The position numbers and the translations under genes are program-made. Of a stretch of 64,000 bases of DNA, positions 35,997-46,994 are shown in pieces; within the stretch, counting starts at the first letter, position 1, and each line of letters starts with the position of its first letter. Source of the stretch: Rhizobium nepotum 39/7 (lineage in GTDB: Bacteria > Pseudomonadota > Alphaproteobacteria > Rhizobiales > Rhizobiaceae). The notes beneath the pieces were generated by a model. It did not search any database. It was given only the letters and a program-made list of their open reading frames with translations, and was not told where the DNA came from. The DNA lies in contig NZ_JWJH01000001.1 of the NCBI RefSeq assembly GCF_000949865.1, positions 1-64,000 on the forward strand, written 5' to 3'.

Positions 35997-38645
35997 ATGC
36001 CCGTTGAAACAAAAACCACCTGTCCCTATTGCGGCGTCGGCTGCGGTGTCATCGCCACCGTCAACGACAATGGTGCCGTTTCCGTCAAAGGCGATCAGGA
36101 TCACCCCGCCAATTTCGGCAGGCTGTGTTCCAAGGGTTCGGCTCTCGCCGAAACCATCGATCTCGACGGGCGCCTGCTGTACCCTGAGATCGGCGGCAAG
36201 CGGGTGGCATGGGACGAAGCGCTTGATCTCGTCGCTTCCCGGTTCTCCGAGGCCATAGCCGAGCACGGCCCGGATTCGGTTGCCTTCTACGTCTCCGGAC
36301 AGTTGCTGACGGAGGATTATTATCTCGCCAACAAGCTGATGAAGGGTTTCATCGGCTCGGCCAATATCGATACGAATTCAAGGCTTTGCATGTCGTCTTC
36401 GGTTGCCGGCCACCGCCGCGCTTTCGGGGCCGACACGGTGCCCGGCACCTATGAGGATTTGGAGCTTGCCGATCTGGTGATCCTCACCGGTTCCAATCTC
36501 GCCTGGTGTCATCCGGTCCTTTATCAACGGATTGCCGCCGCGAAGGCAGCGCGGCCGGAAATGAAAATTGTCGTCATCGATCCGCGCCGGACGATGAGCG
36601 CCGATATTGCCGATATGCATCTTGCCATCCGCCCGGATGGCGATGTGGCGCTGTTTACCGGCCTGCTGGCGCATCTTTCCCACAGTCGCGCCTTAGATCG
36701 CGGTTATGTGGAAAATCATACGGCGGGATTTGATGCCGCGATGCAGGCCGCAAGCGGATACAGTCTGCCGGAGATCGCCGAGGCCACGGGCCTGACGATT
36801 GCCGAACTGATTTCCTTTTACGAACTGTTCGAGCACACCGAAAAGACCGTCACCTGTTACAGCCAGGGCGTCAACCAGTCGCAAAGCGGCACCGACAAGG
36901 TCAATGCCATCATCAATTGCCACCTTGCCACCGGCCGCATCGGCACGCCCGGCACGGGTCCGTTTTCGCTCACGGGCCAGCCGAATGCGATGGGCGGACG
37001 CGAAGTTGGCGGGCTGGCCAACATGCTGGCCGCCCATATGGCCATCGAAAGTGCTGAAGACCGCGACCGCGTCAAGCGCTTCTGGGCCTCGCCAGCAATT
37101 GCGCAAAAGCCCGGCCTGAAAGCGGTGGATATGTTCAGGGCGGTGGCTGATGGCCGCATCAAGGCGCTGTGGATCATGGCCACCAATCCCGTCGTCTCGA
37201 TGCCCGATGCCGATGCCGTCGAGGCGGCGATCAAGGCCTGTCCTTTCGTTGTCGTTTCGGATGTCGTGGCCGGTACCGACACGGCCCGCCATGGCCATGT
37301 GCTGTTGCCGTCGCTCGGCTGGGGGGAAAAGGACGGCACGGTCACCAATTCCGAACGGCGGATTTCCCGTCAGCGCGGCTTTCTCGATGCGCCGGGCGAA
37401 GCGAAGGCCGACTGGTGGCAGATGGCGGAAGTGGGCCGGCGCATGGGCTTTGACGCCGCCTTCGCTTACCGGCAGCCATCCGAGATTTTCGCCGAACATG
37501 CGGAACTTTCCGGCTTCGAAAATGCGGGAAGCCGCGATTTCGATATCAGTGGGGCCGAGCGGGATTCCTACGATGCGATGACACCCTTTCAATGGCCGAA
37601 AGTCGGGCCGGGTGAAACCGGCATTCCCCGCTTTTTTGCGGATGGTCGTTTTTATCACGCGGATGGAAAGGCTCGGTTCATCACCACGGCCTTGCCGGAG
37701 ACGCGCAGGACATCGCCTGATTATCCGCTGACGCTGAATACCGGCCGCATCCGTGACCAATGGCACACCATGACCCGCACCGGCAAAAGCGCGCGGCTTA
37801 CCGCCCATATCGCCGAGCCTTTTGCCGAGCTTCATCCGCGCGATGCGCAAGCGCTGGGAATCGAAAGCGCCGATCTGGTGGAGCTGGAAAGCCCGCACGG
37901 CAAGGTTTTGCTGCGAGCGCTGGTCAGCGAAAGACAGGCGCGCGGATCGGTCTTCGCGCCGATGCACTGGAACGACCAGTTCGCCTCCCGGGCTCGGATC
38001 GATGTCGTTGTCGCCCCGGTTACGGATCCGCATTCCGGTCAGCCGGCCTCAAAAAATGTAGCGGTGAAGGCAACGCGTTTCGAGGCGAAAGCCTATGGTT
38101 TCGCTATTTCTCGTACACGGCCAAATGCGCCGGATTGCGCTTACTGGGCCATCGCCAAGGCCGATGGCGGCTATCGCATGGAGCTTGCCTTCAAGGAGGA
38201 ACCGCAGGACTGGGCGCTCTGGGCGCGGCAGTTTTTCGGTCTCGATGTAAGGATCGAGCCGCTGGGTTACAGCGACCGGCAGACGGGTGATCTGCGCCTT
38301 GCCTTCTTCGATGGCGAAACCCTGCTGGCCGCGTTGTTTATCGCCAAACAACCGGTGGCGGTCGCCCGCAACTGGGCGATATCGCAGCTTGGCCAACGTC
38401 ACGAGGACTTGCGCATGCGTTTTGCGCTGGTCGCCGGTCGTCCGGGCGCCGGGCGGGCCGATCCGGGCGCAACTGTCTGTTCCTGCTTCAATGTCGGTGT
38501 GAACCAGATCACGGCCGCCATCCGCGATGGCTGCCACAGCGTTGAAGCCGTCGGCAAGACGTTGAATGCCGGAACCAATTGCGGCTCTTGCCGCGCCGAG
38601 ATCAGGGGGATCATCGATGGATGCCTTAAAACCGCAGCGGAATGA
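35997..38645 (+). CDS. nasA: NasA, assimilatory nitrate reductase catalytic subunit
   Basis: 882 residues. The N-terminal [4Fe-4S] ligands are in TTCPYCGVGCGVIATV and FGRLCSKGSAL; the molybdopterin domain follows (DTNSRLCMSSSVAGHRRAFG, CYSQGVNQSQSGTDKVNAI in parts, FSLTGQPNAMGGREVGGL). The last ~55 residues are a BFD-type [2Fe-2S] domain (TVCSCFNVGVNQI ... NCGSCRAEI), as in Klebsiella-type NasA. Cytoplasmic; no Tat signal. Reduces nitrate to nitrite for NirBD. Overlaps cysG by 29 bases. Confidence 0.95.
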   Translation: MPVETKTTCPYCGVGCGVIATVNDNGAVSVKGDQDHPANFGRLCSKGSALAETIDLDGRLLYPEIGGKRVAWDEALDLVASRFSEAIAEHGPDSVAFYVSGQLLTEDYYLANKLMKGFIGSANIDTNSRLCMSSSVAGHRRAFGADTVPGTYEDLELADLVILTGSNLAWCHPVLYQRIAAAKAARPEMKIVVIDPRRTMSADIADMHLAIRPDGDVALFTGLLAHLSHSRALDRGYVENHTAGFDAAMQAASGYSLPEIAEATGLTIAELISFYELFEHTEKTVTCYSQGVNQSQSGTDKVNAIINCHLATGRIGTPGTGPFSLTGQPNAMGGREVGGLANMLAAHMAIESAEDRDRVKRFWASPAIAQKPGLKAVDMFRAVADGRIKALWIMATNPVVSMPDADAVEAAIKACPFVVVSDVVAGTDTARHGHVLLPSLGWGEKDGTVTNSERRISRQRGFLDAPGEAKADWWQMAEVGRRMGFDAAFAYRQPSEIFAEHAELSGFENAGSRDFDISGAERDSYDAMTPFQWPKVGPGETGIPRFFADGRFYHADGKARFITTALPETRRTSPDYPLTLNTGRIRDQWHTMTRTGKSARLTAHIAEPFAELHPRDAQALGIESADLVELESPHGKVLLRALVSERQARGSVFAPMHWNDQFASRARIDVVVAPVTDPHSGQPASKNVAVKATRFEAKAYGFAISRTRPNAPDCAYWAIAKADGGYRMELAFKEEPQDWALWARQFFGLDVRIEPLGYSDRQTGDLRLAFFDGETLLAALFIAKQPVAVARNWAISQLGQRHEDLRMRFALVAGRPGAGRADPGATVCSCFNVGVNQITAAIRDGCHSVEAVGKTLNAGTNCGSCRAEIRGIIDGCLKTAAE

Positions 38646-40095
38646 GCCGGCCCGTATGGAAAAGCTCGCCAAGTTGCCGGTCTTCTGGGGGCTGGAGGGC
38701 AAGCGCGTGGTGCTAGTGGGCGGATCGGACGGGGCGGCCTGGAAGGCGGAACTGCTGCTGGCCTGCGGTGCCGAGGTACATGTCTATTGCGCAAAGGACG
38801 ACCTGTCGGAGACGTTCGCTGCCCTCATTGAAAAAAGCCCGACCTTAAGTTTTCACGACCAGGCCTGGCATGCGGGCATATTCGAAAATGCCGAACTGGC
38901 GCTGGCGGACTGCGAAACGAACGTGGAGGCGCACGCCTTTTATTCCGCCGCACGCACGGCTGGCGTCCCCGTCAATGTCATCGACAAGCCGGAATTCTGC
39001 CAGTTCCAGTTCGGCTCCATCGTCAATCGTTCGCCGGTGGTGGTGTCGATCTCGACCGACGGTGCAGCACCCATTCTGGCGCAGGCCATTCGCCGGCGCA
39101 TCGAGACAACGCTGCCGCTGGCGCTCAAGGATTGGGGCGCGCTTGCCCAGACGATCCGCGAGCGGGTCAATCTGCGGCTGGCCCCCGGTTCGGCGCGACG
39201 GTTTTTCTGGGAAAAATTCGTCGACCGGGCGTTTACCGAAAGGCTGGATGAGGGCGGCGAGGAACGTATATTCGCCGATATCGGAATGCAGGCCGGACGG
39301 ACAGGCTCGACACGCGGACTTGTGACGCTTGTAGGTGCCGGACCGGGCGATGCCGAGCTGCTGACGCTGAAAGCGGTGCGTGCCCTGCAGGCGGCGGATG
39401 TCATCCTGTTCGACGATCTCGTGTCAGCGGAAGTGCTGGAACTGGCGCGACGGGAGGCGAAGCGCATGCTGGTCGGCAAGCGTGGCGGCCGGGAAAGCTG
39501 CAAGCAGGAAGACATCAACGAGATGATGATCCGCCTCGCCAAGGCAGGTAAACGCGTGGTGCGGCTGAAATCCGGCGATCCGATGATTTTCGGTCGCGCC
39601 GGGGAGGAGATAGCAGCGCTGGAGGCTGAAAATATCCCGGTCGAAGTCGTGCCCGGCATCACCGCCGCAAGCGCCATGGCCTCCCGTCTCGGTGTCTCCC
39701 TGACGCATCGCGACCACGCGCAATCGGTCCGCTTCGTCACCGGCCATTCCCGGCAGGGTAAGCTGCCGGAGAATATCGACTGGAAAACGCTTTCCGATCC
39801 CGCCGTGACCACCGTTTTTTATATGGGTGGACGAACCGCAGCCGAGATCGAGTCTTCCCTGCTTGCTCACGGCATGCCCGCCGCGACGCCTGTCGCCGTC
39901 ATGATTTCCGTCAGCCGCGCGAACGAACAGCGCTGGTGCGGTTCGCTTGCGCAACTGGCTGCGGCCGTTGCGAGGCTGGGCGTGAACGAGCCTGTGCTGA
40001 TCGGCATCGGTGATGCGTTCGGTGCCGCATCCTCGGCATTCGCGGGTGCCAGCGCGCAGGAGCAGATCACTAAGGCTATTCAGAAAGCCGGCTAA
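38617..40095 (+). CDS. cysG: CysG, multifunctional siroheme synthase
   Basis: 492 residues. Residues 1-220: precorrin-2 dehydrogenase/sirohydrochlorin ferrochelatase (GLEGKRVVLVGGSDGAAWK, VIDKPEFCQFQFGSIVNRSP in part). Residues 235-480: uroporphyrinogen-III C-methyltransferase (TLVGAGPGDAELLTLKA, KRGGRESCKQEDIN, RLKSGDPMIFGRAGEE, VVPGITAASAMASRLG). Makes siroheme for NirB. The usual VGGG-x-VA-x-RK of the NAD site reads VGGSDGAAWK here, an unusual variant. The ATG at 38617 has AGGGGG seven bases upstream and lies inside nasA; 38656 is a weaker alternative. Confidence 0.93.
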   Translation: MDALKPQRNEPARMEKLAKLPVFWGLEGKRVVLVGGSDGAAWKAELLLACGAEVHVYCAKDDLSETFAALIEKSPTLSFHDQAWHAGIFENAELALADCETNVEAHAFYSAARTAGVPVNVIDKPEFCQFQFGSIVNRSPVVVSISTDGAAPILAQAIRRRIETTLPLALKDWGALAQTIRERVNLRLAPGSARRFFWEKFVDRAFTERLDEGGEERIFADIGMQAGRTGSTRGLVTLVGAGPGDAELLTLKAVRALQAADVILFDDLVSAEVLELARREAKRMLVGKRGGRESCKQEDINEMMIRLAKAGKRVVRLKSGDPMIFGRAGEEIAALEAENIPVEVVPGITAASAMASRLGVSLTHRDHAQSVRFVTGHSRQGKLPENIDWKTLSDPAVTTVFYMGGRTAAEIESSLLAHGMPAATPVAVMISVSRANEQRWCGSLAQLAAAVARLGVNEPVLIGIGDAFGAASSAFAGASAQEQITKAIQKAG

Positions 40096-40166
40096 TAAGT
40101 CTAGGGCAGCGCGGCGTTTTTGCGCTGGCCCGCAAGCCGCTCGCTGTCGGCGCTATAAACCGTCCC

Positions 40167-40207
40167 TTGACATTGGTTTTTCGTTCGCTCTTCAATAAAA
40201 CGAAAAA
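40167..40207 (+). promoter_or_regulatory. Promoter and GlpR-like operator upstream of glpR
   Basis: TTGACA (40167) is followed after 18 bases by TTCAAT (40191). TTTTTCGTT (40177..40185) and AACGAAAAA (40199..40207) are inverted arms around the -10, resembling the TTCG/CGAA halves of GlpR (DeoR family) operators. A related TTGACATT-GTTTT string recurs before glpD. Confidence 0.6.
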
Positions 40208-40230
40208 ATTGAAAGAGGAGGGAGGGTGAA

Positions 40231-41004
40231 ATGCTGCTCACACCGCGTCAGGATGAAATCGTCACGCTGGCAAAAGCGAACGGGCGGGTGCTGGTCGATG
40301 AGTTGGCCGCGCGCTTTTCGGTGACCCCCCAAACGATCCGCAAGGACCTGAACGATCTCTGCGATACGCGGGTGCTGACACGTATCCACGGTGGCGCGCT
40401 TTTTCCGAGCGGCAACGAGAACGTCAAATACGAGGCGCGTCGTGCGATCGCTTCCTCCGAAAAACAGGCCATTGGTGCCGCTGCCGCTGCGTTGATCCCC
40501 AACAACTCGTCGCTTTTTATCAATATCGGCACGACGACAGAGGCGGTGGGGGAAGCGCTTTCGGACCATCATGAGTTGATGGTCATCACCAACAATATCA
40601 ATGTTGCCAACAGGTTGCGGGTTTTCCCCGGCATCGAGGTGGTGATTGCGGGCGGCGTCGTGCGCGGGTCGGATGGCGGCATCGTCGGCGAGGCGGCGGT
40701 GGATTTCATCCGTCAGTTCAAGGTCGATTTCGCTGTCATCGGCGTTTCAGCGATCGATGAGGACGGCGCTCTGCTGGACTTCGATTTTCGCGAGGTCAAG
40801 GTTGCGCAGGCGATCATCTCCAATGCGCGCCATGTCATTCTGGTGTCGGACTCTTCTAAATTCGAACGCACCGCACCTGTGCGCATCGGCCATCTTTCAC
40901 AGGTACACACCTTTATCACCGATCATTGTCCTGTTGATTCGATCCGTTCCATCTGTGCCGAGCATGACGTCCGACTGATCGAAACCGAGACGCGCGAGCC
41001 CTGA
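40231..41004 (+). CDS. glpR: GlpR, DeoR-family repressor of glycerol genes
   Basis: 257 residues. A DeoR helix-turn-helix lies at the N-terminus (TPRQDEIVTLAKANGRVLVD, FSVTPQTIRKDLNDL), followed by the phosphosugar-binding-type domain (NIGTTTEAVGEAL, GGVVRGSDGGIVGEAAVDF, VSDSSKFER). GlpR proteins respond to glycerol-3-phosphate. GGAGGGAGGG precedes the ATG. It heads the glp cluster and probably represses itself and the glpD promoter at 41028. Confidence 0.92.
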   Translation: MLLTPRQDEIVTLAKANGRVLVDELAARFSVTPQTIRKDLNDLCDTRVLTRIHGGALFPSGNENVKYEARRAIASSEKQAIGAAAAALIPNNSSLFINIGTTTEAVGEALSDHHELMVITNNINVANRLRVFPGIEVVIAGGVVRGSDGGIVGEAAVDFIRQFKVDFAVIGVSAIDEDGALLDFDFREVKVAQAIISNARHVILVSDSSKFERTAPVRIGHLSQVHTFITDHCPVDSIRSICAEHDVRLIETETREP

Positions 41005-41027
41005 TCCGGACGGCACCGGAATTTCGT

Positions 41028-41056
41028 TTGACATTCGTTTTGTCTTCAAATTAGAT
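41028..41056 (+). promoter_or_regulatory. Promoter of glpD and the glycerol operon
   Basis: TTGACA (41028..41033), 17-base spacer, TTAGAT (41051..41056), 57 bases before glpD. The overlapping ATTTCGTTTGACATTCGTTTT contains two TTCGTTT half-sites 12 bases apart, likely GlpR binding sites. Confidence 0.7.
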
Positions 41057-41112
41057 GTCCGTGCTTTCAATATGTCGATGGGGAGAGCGTCGATGAAAGC
41101 GTGGGAGGGTCC

Positions 41113-42636
41113 ATGTCTGATGAGGCAATCCACGATATTTTCGTGATCGGCGGCGGCATCAACGGCTGCGGCATTGCGCGTGACGCCGTCGGCAGGGGGT
41201 ATTCCGTTGTGCTTGCGGAAATGAACGATTTTGCTTCCGGCACCTCGTCCGCTGCCACGAAACTCATCCATGGCGGCTTGCGTTATCTCGAGCATTACGA
41301 GTTTCGTCTGGTTCGCGAAGCCCTGATGGAGCGCGAGGTGCTGTGGGCCATGGCGCCGCACATCATCTGGCCGATGCGCTTCGTTTTGCCGTTTCAGAAG
41401 GGTGGCGTGCGTCCGGCATGGCTCGTGCGGCTCGGGCTTTTTCTTTACGATCATCTCGGCGGCCGCAAGCTTCTGCCCGCCACCCGCTCGCTCGATCTGC
41501 GCCGCGATCCGGCCGGAAAACCGCTGAAACCGGTTTTTGCCAAAGCTTTTGAATATTCCGACGGCTGGGTGGACGATGCCCGCCTCGTGGTGCTGAACGC
41601 CCGCGATGCTGCCGATCGTGGCGCCTTGATCCTCAATCGCACGCAGGTGGTTTCGGCACGGCGCGAAGGCGCGTTCTGGCGGGTCGAAACGAAAAGTGCC
41701 GCCGGAGAAACCGCGACCTACAGGGCGCGCATGCTGGTCAATGCCGCAGGCCCCTGGGTGGACAAGGTTCTGGCTTCTACATTCGGCAAGAACAATGTCC
41801 ACAATGTCCGCCTCGTGCAGGGCAGCCACATCATCGTGCGCAAAAAATTCTCCGATCCGCGCGCGTATTTTTTCCAGAATCCGGACGGGCGCATCATTTT
41901 CGCCATCCCCTACGAACAGGACTTTACACTGATCGGCACGACGGATCGCGACTATACCGCCGATCCCCGTGCTGTTAAGATCAGCGACGAGGAGATCAGC
42001 TATCTTTGCAGCGCTGCGAGCGAATATTTCGCCGAACCGGTTACGCCGGCCGATATCGTCTGGACCTATTCCGGTGTGCGGCCGCTTTTCGATGACGGCG
42101 CGTCGAAGGCGCAGGAAGCAACGCGCGATTACGTGCTGAAAACCGAAGGGGCTGAAGGCGAAGCGCCGCTTCTCAATATTTTCGGCGGCAAGCTCACCAC
42201 CTATCGGCGGCTTGCCGAACATGCTCTTGAAAAAATCGGCGATGCACTGGGTGAAAAGGGCTCGTCATGGACGGCAGGCTCGCATTTGCCGGGCGGAAAT
42301 TTCGGCGCCCAAGCCTATACCGGGGAGGTTACGTCCCTGCGGTCGCGTTATCCCTTTCTCGATGAGCGTCATGCCAGGCGGCTCGTCCGCTGCTATGGAA
42401 CGGATGCGGTGTCTATAATCGGCAATGCGGGGGAGAAGGCTGCGCTGGGGCGATATTTCGGCGGCACGCTTTATGAGGCCGAGGTTCGCTGGCTGATGGC
42501 GCGGGAATGGGCGCTGACAGCGGAGGATATTCTGTGGCGCCGCACCAAGCAGGGGCTTTTCCTTGTCCCCGAAGAGGTGCGCGGGCTGGACGACTATATC
42601 GAGGACATTGCAGGTGGACGCTTGAAGGCAATCTGA
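41113..42636 (+). CDS. glpD: GlpD, FAD-dependent glycerol-3-phosphate dehydrogenase
   Basis: 507 residues. The N-terminal FAD fold is IFVIGGGINGCGIARDAVGR; SSAATKLIHGGLRYLEHYE and IFGGKLTTYRRLAEHAL are family signatures. Membrane-associated enzyme oxidising glycerol-3-phosphate to dihydroxyacetone phosphate with electrons to quinone. The ATG at 41113 follows GGGAGGG; a GTG at 41101 is in frame. It is followed within 40 bases by glpS. Confidence 0.96.
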   Translation: MSDEAIHDIFVIGGGINGCGIARDAVGRGYSVVLAEMNDFASGTSSAATKLIHGGLRYLEHYEFRLVREALMEREVLWAMAPHIIWPMRFVLPFQKGGVRPAWLVRLGLFLYDHLGGRKLLPATRSLDLRRDPAGKPLKPVFAKAFEYSDGWVDDARLVVLNARDAADRGALILNRTQVVSARREGAFWRVETKSAAGETATYRARMLVNAAGPWVDKVLASTFGKNNVHNVRLVQGSHIIVRKKFSDPRAYFFQNPDGRIIFAIPYEQDFTLIGTTDRDYTADPRAVKISDEEISYLCSAASEYFAEPVTPADIVWTYSGVRPLFDDGASKAQEATRDYVLKTEGAEGEAPLLNIFGGKLTTYRRLAEHALEKIGDALGEKGSSWTAGSHLPGGNFGAQAYTGEVTSLRSRYPFLDERHARRLVRCYGTDAVSIIGNAGEKAALGRYFGGTLYEAEVRWLMAREWALTAEDILWRRTKQGLFLVPEEVRGLDDYIEDIAGGRLKAI

Positions 42637-42673
42637 CGATCCGATTGAAAAGCGGAGGAGGCTTTGGATCACC

Positions 42674-43741
42674 ATGCTTGAATTGCGAAACGTCTCGAAG
42701 ATGGTCGGCGGTGAATATCACATTCACCCGACCGATCTGACGTTGCAGCGCGGAAGCCTGAACGTCCTGCTTGGACCGACACTTTCGGGCAAGACGACGC
42801 TCATGCGGCTGATGGCGGGGCTGGACAAGCCAAGCGGCGGCGCGATCCTTTTTAATGGGGAGGACGTGACGGGCTGGCCGGTGCAGAAGCGCAACGTCGC
42901 CATGGTCTATCAACAGTTCATCAATTATCCGGCGCTCAGCGTTTACGAAAACATCGCCTCGCCGATGCGTGTGGCCGGCAAAGATAAGGCAACGATCGAC
43001 AGGGAGGTCAGGAAGGCCGCCGAACTTCTGAGGCTGACGCCCTATCTCGACCGCACGCCGCTAAGCCTTTCCGGTGGCCAGCAACAGCGCACGGCGCTTG
43101 CCCGCGCCATCGTCAAGAACGCCACTCTGGTGCTGCTCGACGAGCCACTGGCAAATCTCGATTACAAGCTGCGCGAGGAAATGCGTGAGGAATTGCCGCG
43201 CATCTTTGCGGAATCCGGTGCCATCTTCGTTTATGCCACGACCGAACCCTCCGAAGCCCTGCTCCTCGGTGGCAATACCGCGACCCTGAACGAGGGAAAG
43301 GTGACGCAGTTCAACCGCACGATCGAGGTTTACCGGCGTCCGGTGGATATCGTGACCGCGAAAATCTTTGCCGATCCGCCGCTCAACACCATCGAGGTCA
43401 TCAAGACGGGCGGCGCCTTCACCCGCGCCGACCATGCGGTCGTCCCGGTTCCGGCGCACCTTGCCGCCATGCCGGACGGCCCCTTGACCATCGCTTTCCA
43501 GCCGCACCATCTTTTCCCACGTCAAAAGGGGCAGGCGGTGCAATCCATCCGGGCGCGGACGCTGATTTCAGAGATTGCCGGATCGGAAAGCTTCGTCCAC
43601 GTCGAATTTTCGGGCCAGCGGTGGGTCATGCTGGCGCAGGGCATTCACGACATCGAGCCGGATACGGAGATCGAGCTTTTTCTCGATACGCGACATCTGA
43701 TGGCTTTCGATGCACACGGCCGCGCCATCGAAGCGGCGTAA
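42674..43741 (+). CDS. glpS: GlpS, glycerol ABC transporter ATPase 1
   Basis: 355 residues, a MalK/UgpC-type ATPase with a C-terminal regulatory domain. Walker A GPTLSGKTT (34-42), canonical signature LSGGQQQ (132-138) and Walker B LVLLDEP (152-158) are present. The switch loop reads YATTEPSEA, so the usual His is Thr (190). Paired with GlpT, which has the opposite defect, it leaves one canonical ATP site. Part of the rhizobial glpSTPQUV glycerol uptake system. SD region AGGAGG upstream. Confidence 0.9.
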   Translation: MLELRNVSKMVGGEYHIHPTDLTLQRGSLNVLLGPTLSGKTTLMRLMAGLDKPSGGAILFNGEDVTGWPVQKRNVAMVYQQFINYPALSVYENIASPMRVAGKDKATIDREVRKAAELLRLTPYLDRTPLSLSGGQQQRTALARAIVKNATLVLLDEPLANLDYKLREEMREELPRIFAESGAIFVYATTEPSEALLLGGNTATLNEGKVTQFNRTIEVYRRPVDIVTAKIFADPPLNTIEVIKTGGAFTRADHAVVPVPAHLAAMPDGPLTIAFQPHHLFPRQKGQAVQSIRARTLISEIAGSESFVHVEFSGQRWVMLAQGIHDIEPDTEIELFLDTRHLMAFDAHGRAIEAA

Positions 43742-43754
43742 GGGGAGATCGATC

Positions 43755-44825
<1,071 letters not shown>

Positions 44826-44827
44826 CC

Positions 44828-45694
<867 letters not shown>

Positions 45695-45697
45695 GAC

Positions 45698-46621
45698 ATG
45701 AGCGCCTCTGATGTCACCACAAGCGTGGAACTCAACGGCATCGGCAATCCGCCGGTGAGAGCCACTTCGGCGGGAATGGCGGGCCTTGCTGCGAATTCAC
45801 GGTCACGCCGCCGCCACGGGCCATCGCGCTTTTCCTGGCTGGTACCGACGATCTATATCATCCTGCTGCTCGTGCCGATTTACTGGCTCATCAATATGAG
45901 CTTTAAGACGAACACGGAAATCGTCTCGTCGATGACGCTTTATCCGCACCAGCCGACGCTACAGAACTACCGCACGATCTTCACCGATTCATCCTGGTAT
46001 TCGGGGTATATCAACTCGATCATCTACGTCGTCATGAACATGGTGATCTCGGTCTCGGCAGCGCTTCCGGCGGCTTATGCTTTCTCGCGTTACCGTTTTC
46101 TGGGCGACAAGCACCTGTTCTTCTGGTTGCTGACCAACCGCATGGCCCCGCCCGCCGTCTTCGCGCTTCCCTTTTTCCAGCTCTATTCGGCTTTCGGCCT
46201 GATCGACACGCACATCGCTGTGGCCCTGGCGCATTGCCTGTTCAACGTTCCGCTGGCGGTGTGGATTCTCGAAGGCTTCATGTCGGGTGTGCCAAAGGAG
46301 ATCGACGAGACCGCTTATATTGACGGCTACTCCTTCCCGAAATTCTTCGTGAAGATTTTCATGCCGCTCATCGCTTCCGGCATTGGCGTCGCCTGCTTCT
46401 TCAGCTTCATGTTTTCATGGGTCGAGCTTCTGATCGCCCGCACGCTGACGACGACCGACGCCAAGCCGATTGCGGCGACGATGACGCGAACCGTTTCCGC
46501 TGCCGGCATGGACTGGGGCCTGCTGGCCGCAGCCGGTGTGCTGACGCTCATTCCGGGTGCGCTGGTGATCTGGTTCGTCCGCAATTACATCGCCAAGGGC
46601 TTTGCGCTGGGGAGGGTTTGA
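45698..46621 (+). CDS. glpQ: GlpQ, glycerol ABC transporter permease 2
   Basis: 307 residues. A ~45-residue basic cytoplasmic N-terminus precedes six helices; the EAA motif is PKEIDETAYIDGYSFPKFF, MalG/UgpE class. GRV at the C-terminus. It forms the membrane pore with GlpP. Not the periplasmic phosphodiesterase also named GlpQ in other bacteria. Confidence 0.9.
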   Translation: MSASDVTTSVELNGIGNPPVRATSAGMAGLAANSRSRRRHGPSRFSWLVPTIYIILLLVPIYWLINMSFKTNTEIVSSMTLYPHQPTLQNYRTIFTDSSWYSGYINSIIYVVMNMVISVSAALPAAYAFSRYRFLGDKHLFFWLLTNRMAPPAVFALPFFQLYSAFGLIDTHIAVALAHCLFNVPLAVWILEGFMSGVPKEIDETAYIDGYSFPKFFVKIFMPLIASGIGVACFFSFMFSWVELLIARTLTTTDAKPIAATMTRTVSAAGMDWGLLAAAGVLTLIPGALVIWFVRNYIAKGFALGRV

Positions 46622-46623
46622 CC

Positions 46624-46917
46624 ATGACGAAGATGCCCGATTTTACCTGGATGGCGTGGACCTGGCAGACAGCCGCGTTTTTCGGCGCGATCGCCGTGCT
46701 GCTTATCGGCATGTGGTTCTGGGAATATTTCTCGCCCGGCGGCAATCCCCGTTTTGGCTTGCTGCGCTTTGAGACCACGCGCGGCGACCGGCTGTTCATT
46801 TCGCTGCTCGGCAGCGCTTTCATACATCTTGCATGGCTCGGGCTGGTCGGCCCGAACCTGTGGTGGGCTCTCGCTCTGTCAGCGGTCTACGCAATCGGCG
46901 TTTTCCGTTTCGTCTAG
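46624..46917 (+). CDS. glpU: GlpU, small DUF2160 membrane protein
   Basis: 97 residues with three hydrophobic segments (TAAFFGAIAVLLIGMWFW; LFISLLGSAFIHLAWLGLV; WWALALSAVYAIGVF). It matches the DUF2160 protein of glpSTPQUV clusters; its function in glycerol uptake is unknown, perhaps accessory to the permease. Starts two bases after glpQ. Confidence 0.85.
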   Translation: MTKMPDFTWMAWTWQTAAFFGAIAVLLIGMWFWEYFSPGGNPRFGLLRFETTRGDRLFISLLGSAFIHLAWLGLVGPNLWWALALSAVYAIGVFRFV

Positions 46918-46994
46918 AGCAGGAAAGAAAGGTGCGGCGGAGGAAAACCGCACCCGGCAGACTTCATGCAATCGCAACCCTTGGGAGGACTGAT

